Positions 38,401-48,899 of a stretch of DNA of 64,000 nt are shown here, one piece after another. The notes beneath the pieces are model-generated. The model saw nothing but the letters and a program-made list of their open reading frames with translations. It was not told the origin of the DNA and searched no databases. The stretch is taken from positions 6,014,001 to 6,078,000 of the forward strand of contig NC_092362.1 of assembly GCF_030848805.1 (NCBI RefSeq), given 5' to 3'. The stretch comes from Temnothorax longispinosus. Taxonomy: Eukaryota > Arthropoda > Insecta > Hymenoptera > Formicidae. The position numbers and the translations under genes were made by a program. How positions within the stretch are numbered: the first letter of the stretch is position 1; every line of letters begins with the position of its first letter.

Positions 38401-39922
38401 CCAACCTTGCGGTAAATTATTTTTTTATCTCTAATTATTATTTTTAAATGAATAAAATCAAACTATCCAAATAAACACAAAGAAATGATTAATTTTACAC
38501 AAGAGTAAAAATATTTAAAATTTTATAAAATTTTATTCTTGTGAAGATCTCTTTCGAAAAGTATATCATTATTTCAAAAATATTTAATTGAAAAATGAAT
38601 AAAAAATTCACTGTTTATAAGATTTATTTTTTGAAAAATTAATCACTTTTAACGCTTTTTAACTTTATTTTAAATCTTATATGTTACAGAATTGACGTAT
38701 AGCTACGTGGCTGATAATTCCGCTGCTGCACATCTGTCGGTAAGTGAAAAAACTTATTCTAATATAACGTAATATAATTCTGATTCGAGTTGAAATTGAA
38801 TATATCGCAAAGAAATAGCGAACTAATTTATTACATCACTTTAGAAACATCCATTTTGATATACCGAACCATAATTAATTTGTCATGCCTGATGCATTGC
38901 TATTGAGTAGTACACTGTAAATCTCGAAAAAGAATATTTTAACTGTTTTATTTGCGTCATCCCGAAACTAATGCAATTTTATTCCGACAAAAATTTATAA
39001 TTTAGTACCTGTTTCCTGAATTAAAATACATATTTCTAAAAAAAACTACATTTTTAAATTAACCAATTTATAAATCGTTTGATACTTCAGTGACACGATA
39101 GACACTCGCATTAGACACGGCATGGCGGTAAAAGGATTTAACTGAAAAGAAGGCCACGGCGTAGTAGGCCATCGTGGTATTGATTTCGATTCGCCGGAGT
39201 GCTCTCTGCATCTGCGCTTTCACGGTCACTCGAGTACGGCGTAGATGCAGGAAGGAGGCAAACAAGGATACGGGGTAGCGCGGTGCGGAAAGGCGACCTA
39301 ACCCCCGTTCTCATATTGCGCCATGCGACGCAAGATACGCAATGAAAATGATGGCGAGAACCAGAACTCCCAGTTGATTGGCGAGCTTCATCGTATTCAG
39401 ACGTGTTTTGTCAGGAAGAAAAAGGAAGAAGTCGAGATCTCGTCGCAGTACCGAAACGTATGTGAGCTAATTACCATGACTAAATTGGATTTTAAATACA
39501 CTGATGTGAATTTTTATCAATACAAAATTACCTTTTTTAAAAAAAGGTAAAAAAAGGCGCCAAGTACACGCGCAATGTATGTTGTAAATCCAAAAATCCT
39601 AAATAGTAGTAAATAGCTTTATTTTTCCCTAACAAAATAATTCAAAAAATTTTATGCGTTACCTAACTCAAATAAGTAATATCTCGAGTAATATGTATTT
39701 TTAAAAAAAAGTGAAATTGTGCCAATTGTGCCAAAGAGAATGCATATACTGCTTAAAAAAATATTTGAATCAAAATTTTAGTACTTTATTAAATTTTGAG
39801 GTCTAGCGAAATAGAAACTCTCCCACTTAACTCTCATGTAATATTTGATCGATGCAAAATTAATTTGCATTTCACTTTTCTATGACTTGCAAAATATATT
39901 AAGGATTAAGGAAATATACTGG
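38400..39922. other. repeat-rich AT stretch between blocks A and B
   Basis: Contains the second copy of the 37.7-kb sub-block (38805-39060), a GC-richer piece (39060-39330) with no supported exon, and the third-type QYRNVCELIT repeat (39322-39530). It leads into the start of block B at about 39790. Confidence 0.5.
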
Positions 39923-40458
39923 ACGATAGTGCAAAATTATGACCTATTACACGCAACGTTATAGGCGTCTTTCTGCCCGGTGAAGCGTATCTAATTTCTT
40001 AGATATCTTGCGCGACATATGCACGCACGGTGGCTTCTTCGTTAGATCTATACTTGTAGTTACATCGCTACATGTTGCGACGTAGGCTGCGTTCGGAAAC
40101 GTCACCCGGGTATACATGGGTATACTCCCTTCTCTTTCTAACTCGCTGAGATTGAAAGAGAAGTGAGTACCCATCTCTTTCTAACTTGCTGAGATTGAAA
40201 GAGAAGGGAGTACCCTTCTCTTTCTAACTCGCTGAGATTGAAAGAGAAGGGAGTATACCCATGTGTACCCGGGTGACGTTTCCGAATCCAACCTACGTCG
40301 CAATATGTAGCGATGTAACTACAAGTATATAGATCTAACGAAGAAGCCACCATGCGTGCGTATGTCGCGCAAGATATCTAAAGAATTAGATATACGCTTC
40401 ACCGGGCAGAAAAACGCCTATAACGTTCGCGTAATAGGTCATAATTTTGCACTATCGT
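39923..40458. repeat. 536-bp palindrome 1 in block B
   Basis: The outer arms, beginning ACGATAGTGCAAAATTATG on the left with its reverse complement at the right end, are about 170 bp of sequence present once in block A. Inside them a hairpin element starts about GCGTTCGGAAACGTCACCC and its core repeats CTTTCTAACTCGCTGAGATT and GAAAGAGAAGGGAGTA three times. The palindrome therefore contains a MITE-like hairpin plus inverted copies of the host flanks. Confidence 0.75.
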
Positions 40459-40745
40459 ATTCCGAGAAAAAAAATGTAAACATACACGCGAGGTATACTT
40501 GTCTACCTGTAACTTCTGTATAAAATATGTATACCGTGAATAATTAAAATAGCACAACTCGCAAAGGAATCGAGATCGATCCGGAAATCTGTGATTAAAA
40601 TAAATGACTATGGGGTATAAACATATGTACCGTTAAAAGAATAAAGCAGGTTTCAATTACTTTATAGAAACTTCTTAGAAATATTTTTACAGATTGACCC
40701 GAAACTTGGAGAAACGGTTTTCGGTTAATCGCTCGGTCGACTTTC

Positions 40746-41072
40746 ATTGGTTGATTGTGAGCATTTATGTAATGTTGGTATCATACATAATACTCTGATA
40801 AAAAAAAACAGGCACAGTAACAACTGTGCCGCAACCAACAACGTAGAACTACGTCTACTGTCACTAGCTCATGTTGAAGTATTCAGCGAAGGACAGTTGA
40901 CGTAGGGCTACATCAACTGTCCTTCGCTGAATACTTTAAAGTTTAACATAAACTAGTGACAGTAGACGTAGTTCTACGTTATTGGTTGCGGCACAGTTGT
41001 TGCTGTGCCCGTTTTTTTATCAGAGTATTATGTATGATACCAACATTACATAAATGCTCACAATCAACCAAT
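40746..41072. repeat. 327-bp palindrome 2 in block B
   Basis: Arms begin ATTGGTTGATTGTGAGCATT and end with its reverse complement. The outer ~60 bp of each arm is host DNA that occurs once in block A (about 32540-32600). The inner ~200 bp is a nearly perfect hairpin element with termini GGCACAGTAACAACTGTGCC, rich in GTAGAACTACGTC and ACAGTTGACGTAG. It ends about 50 bp before the exon 2 relic of FAM166 copy B. Confidence 0.8.
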
Positions 41073-41125
41073 AGAAGTCTCTTATAATTTGAAAATCACT
41101 AATATCATGGCGTGTTCACTTTTAG

Positions 41126-43418
41126 GTACACGGGTCACTGTCCCACCCTTAATTTCGCATTGGGAAGAGATTCAGAGCGAGTACGGCAGATATGCCGATA
41201 ATGAAGGTAAGAAGAGGAGATATCGAAAGATTATATAGAAATTAATTAAACTGTTGAAATAAGAAAGACGTGTTTATTTATAGAGAAACTTGAATAAAAA
41301 AGATTGTATAATAATCGTAAAATATTACGGATTTAATCAAATTACGCACTTCGAAATTTAATTTTGTATTATGTATTGTTACAGGAAACGGATTTGTTGG
41401 AAAGTAAGGTTCTTGAGACTGAACCAAATAGGCAATATTCCGGTATGAAGGCGGAAGAGTATCCAACTCTTCAGGATAAAAAGATCATAAAAGGATGGAA
41501 TAACGAAGCTATGTTTTGCACGGTAGCTCCGTACATTCTAGGATATACCGGTAAGAATCGCCCGAGCGGCGAGCCCAAACGACGTTTTTTTCAATTTCTC
41601 CTTACGAAATAGGCTGAGTTTCTAAATTCATTGCCAGAGCTGAAAATCTATACTATCTATAGTATACGTTACGTGTATTATACATTTCCATATAGGTAAA
41701 AGTCCATATAGGTATATGGAAAGCAAAACGTATATGATTCGCGGTTAATACATATCAGCGTGTCGGTATGCCGCTCTCGCGCAATTGTAACGCGACATTC
41801 ATACGCCAAGTATTTTCGCGCGGCATTAATCCAACATAAGCAGCATAAGACAGTTATGTAATATACGGACGAGACACATTTTGATATTTTAATTAAAAGT
41901 ATTTTTTCTCGTCTCTTGATATTAATACGAAGATTATACTATTATAATAATATAATAGATACTAAACACTATTATAATTAATTAAAAAATACTATATATT
42001 ATAATATATATACACATAAAGATATGTATAATGTAACATATATACATACATATTATAATATATAAATATAAAGATTACATTAGTATAGGATTTGATGCTT
42101 TTTATATACAATGCATTCATCCGCAAAGAGATTTATATTTGACGTTGTCTTCATTTATCACAGGATTTATTCCTGGCCGCAACGACAGGCATACCTACGG
42201 CATGACTTTCATGAAAGCCGTGGAAGTCGGTGGCAAAGAGTGGCACAAAACGCAATTGAGGCTGTGGGAACAGGACGCGATAAGGGCTCACGATCTGATA
42301 GAGCGGACAAATCCAACACATCTTCTATCTGGAGCGAGGGCAGATAATGTGGACTTTGAGACCGATGACGGTGATGGCAAAGACAGAAAGACCTACGGTA
42401 CTTGCATATTACGTTGCTTGTTAATTTCTGTCATTTCTAACTTAATCTAACAATACATATTGCGTTATTCCAAATACAATTAATTAATCGTTTTCTTCTA
42501 AAATAATAACTAAAATAAAAGACCAAGTTGAAAGATATATATATATATATCTTTCGCTTCAAGCCTCAATAGAACTTGAATCTTTTAATCAATTATTATA
42601 ATCAGGACATTTTTGTTGAGGCTCGAAGCGAAGCATCAAGTTCCAAGAACTATTGTGTAATTATTATTTTCGTTACAGATTATCATGTCGACTCAGAAAA
42701 ACCGCCGATCCTCGGTTATACAGGCCACATTCCAGGAGCGAGACTTGAAGTTGATCATTCGAAGGGGTACGGTGAGTCCGCCCGGATAGGATTTCGAGGT
42801 GTCCAAAAGGAACGTGATTCGAGAAATCTTCTATCTCAAGCGAGGACAGACAATGAGGACTTTGAGATCAATGACGGTTATGGCAAAGACAGAAAGACCT
42901 ATGGTACTTGCATATTACGTTGCTTGTCAATTTCTGTCATTTATAATTTAATCTAACAATGCATATTGCGTTATTCCAAAAACAATTAATTAATATCGTT
43001 TACTTCTAAAATAATAACAAAAATAAAAGACCAAGTTGAAAGATATATATATTAGAGATTAACAAAGATTTATCCAAAACTTAAAATACATAAAAAATGC
43101 ATGCTTTTAATAAGATTTTCGTAACAAAAATGTCCTGATTATAATTGATTAAAAGATTGAAGTTCTATTGAAGCTCGAAGCGAGGCATCAAGTTCCAAGA
43201 ACTATTGTGTAATTATTTTCGTTGCAGATTATAATGTCGACTCAGAAAAACCGCCGATCCCCGGTTATACAGGCCACATTCCAGGAGCGAGACTTGAAGT
43301 TGATCATTCGAAGGGGTACGGTGAATCCGCCCGGATAGGATTTCGAGGTGTCCAAAAGGAACGTGATGAGAGGCACGCCAAGGAGGATATGGTCTTAGCG
43401 CCCATATCCTGCCATTAA
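41126..43418 (+). pseudogene. FAM166/CIMIP2 copy B, truncated and rearranged
   Basis: Homologous exons: exon 2 relic 41126-41206, exon 3 41385-41550, exon 4 42164-42397, chimeric exon 42679-42903, and exon 5 43228-43418. Exon 1 is not duplicated. The exon 2 relic has lost one base relative to copy A (CTTAATTT against CTCAAATTT), which shifts the frame into a stop. Exons 3, 4, chimeric and 5 stay open with matching phase-1 junctions and intact GT-AG sites. The chimeric exon starts as exon 5 (...VQKERD) and switches to exon 4 (SRNLLSQARTDN...). The last exon carries a ~21-base inverted insertion and an early stop. Residues shared with copy C but not A (GFIPGRNDRHTYGMTF) show B and C are sisters. 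Probably not translated, although a shorter product from another start cannot be excluded. Confidence 0.8.
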
Positions 43419-44394
43419 GAGTGTCTTCGACAATGCGAATCTCTATGAACTGGGATACACGCGTGCATAAGGCGACACAAGAATACGGTTTTCTAATTGC
43501 AGCATACAAAATGAAATAAAAATACATTCAGAGAAAAACTAAAAAAGAGAAATAAGTAAAAATAACAAATATGAAAAATAATACAAGATATATTTCCGAA
43601 CATCGATATACAGTTCCGAAATTTTGCCAGATTTTGTTGTACTTAAAGTTTTGAATATTCAAGCTTCGTTTAAGAAATATTTTGTGCCTTTTCTTTGGCA
43701 GTATTGAAAGTAGTAAGTAAATATAGAATATTTATGTTAGAGAATAATCTAATTGTAAAATTATTTATGTCTGAATCAAGAAAATTTTAAGCATCACTTG
43801 AAGTAGGACAATCAAAAAACAAGCTAGATTGTTATTTAGAGAACAATCACATAAACCATTAAATGTATTTATCTTAATATTTGTTCATGTAGAAATAAAT
43901 ATACCGTAGAAATGAATCTATAAAAATATGTGAATTACTCCAAAGTTATTTCAAGCTTTGAGCTTCCAATGTTCAATAGGTTACTGCACATAAATGCACC
44001 ACGTACATATATGTACATGACCGTTTCACACTTAACACATGGAAAGAAATAAAATTTTGGGGAATATTTCTACCGGAAAATATTTTCAAAGAAATGGATA
44101 GAGACAATTTATATATACGCTAGTTCCATTTCGGATAAAATAAAGAAGGACGTAAATCTAAACTTTAAAATTTACGAAATGGATTATAGCCGATGTATAT
44201 GACAAACAACATTCTAAAGTGTATGATACTTATTAGTAAAATTTTATTTGCTAAGGTGGATAAGATCCACCTTGAATTTACACAGGCAAAGATCACATGG
44301 TTATACCTTATAGCCGTATTCATAGCCTTTCCTTGAGGAATGAGAATTCTTTGTTCTCTACATTTCATAAATTTTAAGGTTCCTTGATCGGTCA
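43419..44394. other. 3' flank of copy B
   Basis: Collinear with 35620-36780 of block A, but with deletions (for example around 43800) and a truncated hairpin MITE at 44327-44396. It contains AATAAA at 43515. No gene is seen. Confidence 0.6.
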
Positions 44395-44501
44395 AGAAAA
44401 TAAATATTAGTAGTATCGTATGATTTGATGTACACTCGGTATTATAATTCTTTCCTGGGCCCAACGATTACCTTCCGCGCTGTGGCAGCCTACTCATTCT
44501 T
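44395..44501 (-). pseudogene. MCMBP: relic of MCMBP 3' end in block B
   Basis: Same remnant as at 36868-37069, including the codons for MSRLPQRGR plus stop on the minus strand (about 44468-44501). The flank on its left is shortened by the deletion that removed the right half of the neighbouring MITE. Confidence 0.7.
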
Positions 44502-45380
44502 GAGTAGCTAATCATTATTGCCTGAATCCGATTTTTCCGAGAAAAAGCTATCGACATTCGATTTCCTTTTTCCCACCGAACACACTTAAAAATGTGTAAA
44601 ATTGTAATTTATAAAATAAATTTAATCAAAAATAAAAGTAATACCTGTCTTTTTACGCAACGTTTAAAAAAAGATTGCTCTTGCCGAGATTAACAAGCGC
44701 TACGTATAACATCTTTCGCACAAAAATGAACTCTTTTTCGAGAAAATATCGTGTAATAATTCCTCCTTATAAACTATATTTTAAAAGGTGCGGAGCTACG
44801 GAACTTCAAGAGAAGAGATTAAAACACGCTCCGCCGCTATGTTTGCGAGATAGTCTACGGAACTTCCTCGCAAACTGCATAGCAAATTTTGAACACAATG
44901 CTCCAAAGTAATTAGCTATGCAGAAAAATTTTGTTCTCCTGAAAAAGGGTATAAGGTTTCACCTACAATTATTAGCTAACTAAAAATAATGGTGTTATTT
45001 CCGAAAAGTTGACATAACAAACGACGGAAAATGAGTCTTTAAACCGTCTTTAAACAAAAAAATGCGAAATTAAATAAAGAAATAGCGAACTAATTTCCTA
45101 CATCACTTTAGAAACATCATTTTGATATATCAAAGCATAATTAATTTATCATGCCTGCATTGCTATTGGATCGCGAGTGGATATGCGAGTGGATCGCCCG
45201 GGCCTTATTTGAGCAGTATTGCTTGACGGCCAAATTATAAAAAAAAGACAAGAACACAAAAAGGGCGCAAATCTCGCAGATTTCCGACGAGGAAGAAGTC
45301 AAGATCTCTTCGTCGCAGTACCGAAACGTATGTGAGCTAATTACCATGACTAAGAAAGAAAAGAAATATCAACGGTGGGT
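44502..45380. repeat. block B copy of the 37-38 kb dispersed repeat
   Basis: 44800-45160 matches 37430-37800 and 45170-45375 matches 37980-38220, including the QYRNVCELITMTKKEKK frame. Relative to block A it lacks about 250 bases between the AATTAATTTATCATGCC stretch and GATCGCCCGG. It joins the minisatellite directly after CAACGGTGGGTTA. Confidence 0.65.
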
Positions 45381-45442
45381 TACACGACACACACACGCAC
45401 ACGCACACGTCACACGCACACGTCACACGTCACACGCACACG
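45381..45442. repeat. ACACG-type minisatellite (locus 4 of 4)
   Basis: Variant units ACACGACACAC and CACACGCACACGT repeat for about 62 bases. This is the most expanded of the four loci and the nearest to the GILT gene. Confidence 0.8.
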
Positions 45443-45907
45443 TTTGTCTCGATGCTTCAATCATAGATACAAGCTTATTAGTTTCACGATAGCTCGCTTT
45501 CAAACACGAGTGTAGAGGCTGAAGACTTTCAACAGCTCTATGACTTATGATCTTCACTTTCTACTGGAATACAGGCTTAGAACAGCAAGCTTGGTAGTGT
45601 TAAAGAATATTTTGTAGTCAACTTGAAGTAACTCACTTTGTCTAGATAAAAATTCTTGTTTTTATTTTTCATACAATGGGTCTGTTTTCTAAGAAACGTC
45701 CTTGACTAATATCGCAAGGATGAGGCTGTGAGCTCTCTTTCTCTCCCTCCGTTATCGATTATCTCGTTTCACTCTCTCTTTTTCAATTCCCCACTACTCG
45801 CGGCTTTTCGTATCTCCCTCTCTCGTGTCCATCTCCGTTCGTCCGTCGACTATTGTCCGCAGCAAGTTGAAAACGCCTTCCCTGACTCACTCATCAACGG
45901 CACGACC

Positions 45908-48713
45908 ATGCGATACTACTTGATTTCTCGCGCCCGGTTGGCGGCCGCCGTCTTTATCGCCCTCGTCTCTCATGGTGTTCTGGTAAGCGTGAATCTTAAA
46001 ACTGGTACTTTTCGTGAGATAAATTAATATATCCGTCTTTTCATCAAATATCTCCAATATTCGTAAATTGATTTAAACATCAAACTCTTGATCTCACGAA
46101 TCTCCCAATATTTTGTATCTACTTTTAAAGAAAATATTTGTTTTTTATTTTTAGTGTGTGAGTCTTAATAATATTCTTTATAATCTTTTACTGTTTTTCA
46201 CTTCAGCACTTTTGGCGTTGCACTAATTTAATCTAACTCCGTAATTTTTACTTGGCATTTTAAACAATTTAATCAAATAACGTGAATTAAAACAATATCT
46301 TGATATAGAAATATAATAAATTTAATTTTAATTTTAATTAATTAATTAAATTATTTAACTTTATTGGGAGATTTAACATACTGATTAAAAAAAGAAATAG
46401 ATATAATTAGAGTAAAATTCAGAAATGTTTGAACCGTTCTCCCCGCTTTCGAAGATCGCGTATTCACATCTATAGAAGAGAAGTCTATCAATTCTTCTTG
46501 ATCCGAGTTTTTTACAAGAGACGAGAAGAATTGAAAGACAAGTTTTTTTTTAAATTTAATATTTATAACGAAGAGTACATGATAATTTTATAAATCTGTT
46601 GAAGTCCAACGGGCAGTCGGCCGATGGTGAATCAGATAAGAACGTGGTCAACGTCGATGTTTATTATGAATCGTTATGCAGTGATAGCATGCGATGGATC
46701 GTAAATCAGCTTTTGCCGTCGTATCCGGAATTGAAGCGTCATGTTCACATCACGTTGGTACCCTACGGTAAGGCTACGGTAAGTAACTTCATAATTGATT
46801 TTATCGCCTCGGCCTGAGGCGACGATAATGAGATGACAGCGAGGCGATTGCATCTCGACAAGGATAATCACGTGAAGACATGTGGAAATATACTTTATCT
46901 GCTTTCAACATACATCTATTTTTAAACTATTCGATGTCATGATATATCTAATCGTCTTAATCTGTTAATTCACCAAAGAGCTCATATTTATTTTTGTTTA
47001 CTGGCTTTTGTATCAAATATTTCTTTCACGTCGAGGTATCAGTGAGTCGGATCCAAGGATCCGCGTCGAGCCACACGACCTTGAAAACGCACAACAACTG
47101 CCCTCGTGCTGTGGTCCTCGGTCTCGTCCGCGTGGGCCACGAGGAAAATATTGTATAGTTTTTACGATTTATTAAATGCAAATTGATGGCGTGTATATGT
47201 CTCTCTGCACACAGCATACGCGCGATACCGAAACCGGTCCGTGGCAGTTCTTGTGTCAACACGGGCCCGCCGAGTGCCGTGGGAATAAGGCCCAGGCTTG
47301 CGCGATTCACTCCATACGGTCCTCCGAGGCGGCCGAGAATCAGCAGCCGCTGACGGTCAGTCTGGTCGGTTGTGCAATGTCCGCTGGAAACCCGGCGACC
47401 GCCGTCCCGCAGGTAGGCAGCTTCGCCTCCGTAATTTTCCCGGCCGCGATTAGCCGCGGCGAACGTGCTTTTACCCGAGTAACGTGTAATTAATCTCCGT
47501 AGGACTTGCACCGATGAGTAAGAGTTGACATTTAACTCGTAACGTCGACCTTTTGGCATACTTTCCCGTTGAATTCGCGCGATCGCGTGCCGCGACACGC
47601 CGAACAGTATAACAGTGTTTTGACGAAACGTCGACTCTCGTGGATGCATTTAATTAAATTTAAAAACCAATGCTGTGTTTGTGAAGTTTGAGATAAGAGA
47701 TGTTTCATCATTGGATAAAATACTGAGAGATGTGAGAGAAATCAGAATTAATTATTATCTAACCGTCTAGCGATAAAATATATTTTGCCTCGTGACAAAA
47801 CAAATCTAGCGGGCAGAATGGGCTAAGCGTTTCTTTTTATATATGATTTAATAATAATAATAAACAAATTGTTGCACCATATACTTTTGTGATTTACGTG
47901 ACGTGATATGGAAACATAACGAGTCACGTATTGTTATACACCGATAAACATTAAATGCCGCATTACGCGTGTTATCGCGAGAATTAGTGATAACACGAGA
48001 ATTATCATCTACAGAAGTACAGAAATCAGTTTAAGAAATGGAATTCACTTTCTCTCCACGTTTCACGTTTAATCGTTTAATCGTTTAATCGTTTAATCGT
48101 TTAATCGTTTGATTGCGCATAAAAGAAACAGCGTGAAAAATAATTTGAGCACATTCAAAACATTGAAATGTGTTTTTCAGGTATCCTTCGCGTTAAACAC
48201 TTACATGTACTTGAACACTTTGAGAGATTATCTAACCTTGGGATTATTGTATGAAAATATATACGGTGCAAAAATTTCTCGCTGATAAATACGGTCATCT
48301 GTCGGGTTAAAATAATAAAAAACTTTAACATAAATCGTAGTAATGTAACGACTGAATTTTAGTGCGCTCGAGATGTCGGCCTGAGCGAAGAAACGCGAAA
48401 ATTGATCGACGACTGCATCGCGAGTCCGCTGGCGGACGATTTGCTTGCGGCGAACGGCAACAAAACGGAGGCCCTCGAGCCTCCCTTGAAATTCGTACCG
48501 ACAATAGTAATTAACAAGGTAAGCGTAGAACAGAATCTCGTTAATTCGTGCGCGACACACATGTCCAAGTCGGTTTAGCCAATGTCATTATAATTGCCTT
48601 TGCAGGTGTACTCGAAGGAAAATCAGGACGAAGCGATGAGAAGCTTCTCAGGACTGATCTGTCGGCATTTAACAGCAGAGGGGAAGCCGAGTGTCTGCAG
48701 CAGCGAAAATTAA
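45908..48713 (+). CDS. IFI30 (GILT): GILT-like lysosomal thiol reductase family protein
   Basis: Five exons, all phase 0: 45908-45982, 46605-46778, 47215-47412, 48363-48518 and 48606-48713, giving 236 residues (usual family size about 200-260). Family members are soluble thiol reductases of endosomes and lysosomes that reduce protein disulfides and act in insect immunity. Exon 1 is a signal peptide (MRYYLISRARLAAAVFIALV). Exon 2 carries VDVYYESLCSDS and ends LVPYGKAT. Exon 3 carries the signature CQHGPAECRGNKAQAC (from residue 97). Exon 4 has a possible N-glycosylation site (NKT) and FVPTIVINK. Exon 5 adds Cys residues for disulfides. The active site is CSDS rather than CxxC, so classical reductase chemistry may be altered; several insect homologues also vary here. 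The first ATG in the open frame is followed immediately by the signal sequence. AATAAA follows at 48786. The gene sits between FAM166 copies B and C. Confidence 0.9.
48066..48113. repeat. CGTTTAAT octamer tandem array
   Basis: Six tandem copies of CGTTTAAT (the last reads CGTTTGAT) inside intron 3 of the GILT gene. Confidence 0.9.
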
Positions 48714-48785
48714 AAGGAAGATCGAAGAGAAGAAATAAGCCGAGTCGCGCGTTGAAGGTGCGGGGATGAATAATCGCTCGGTCGA

Positions 48786-48791
48786 AATAAA
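48786..48791 (+). terminator. AATAAA polyadenylation signal of GILT gene
   Basis: AATAAA, 73 bases after the stop codon. Confidence 0.6.
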
Positions 48792-48899
48792 TGATATATA
48801 TTTTGTTCGTCTATAATATAACATAATATACATGCATACGATTCGAACTATAATATACATAAGATAAATTGGAATGATACATTTTAAAGTGTAGCAATC

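Noticed and set aside
47026..47649. 207-codon minus-strand open frame
   Set aside because: It is antisense to GILT exon 3, whose sense frame has the diagnostic CQHG signature.
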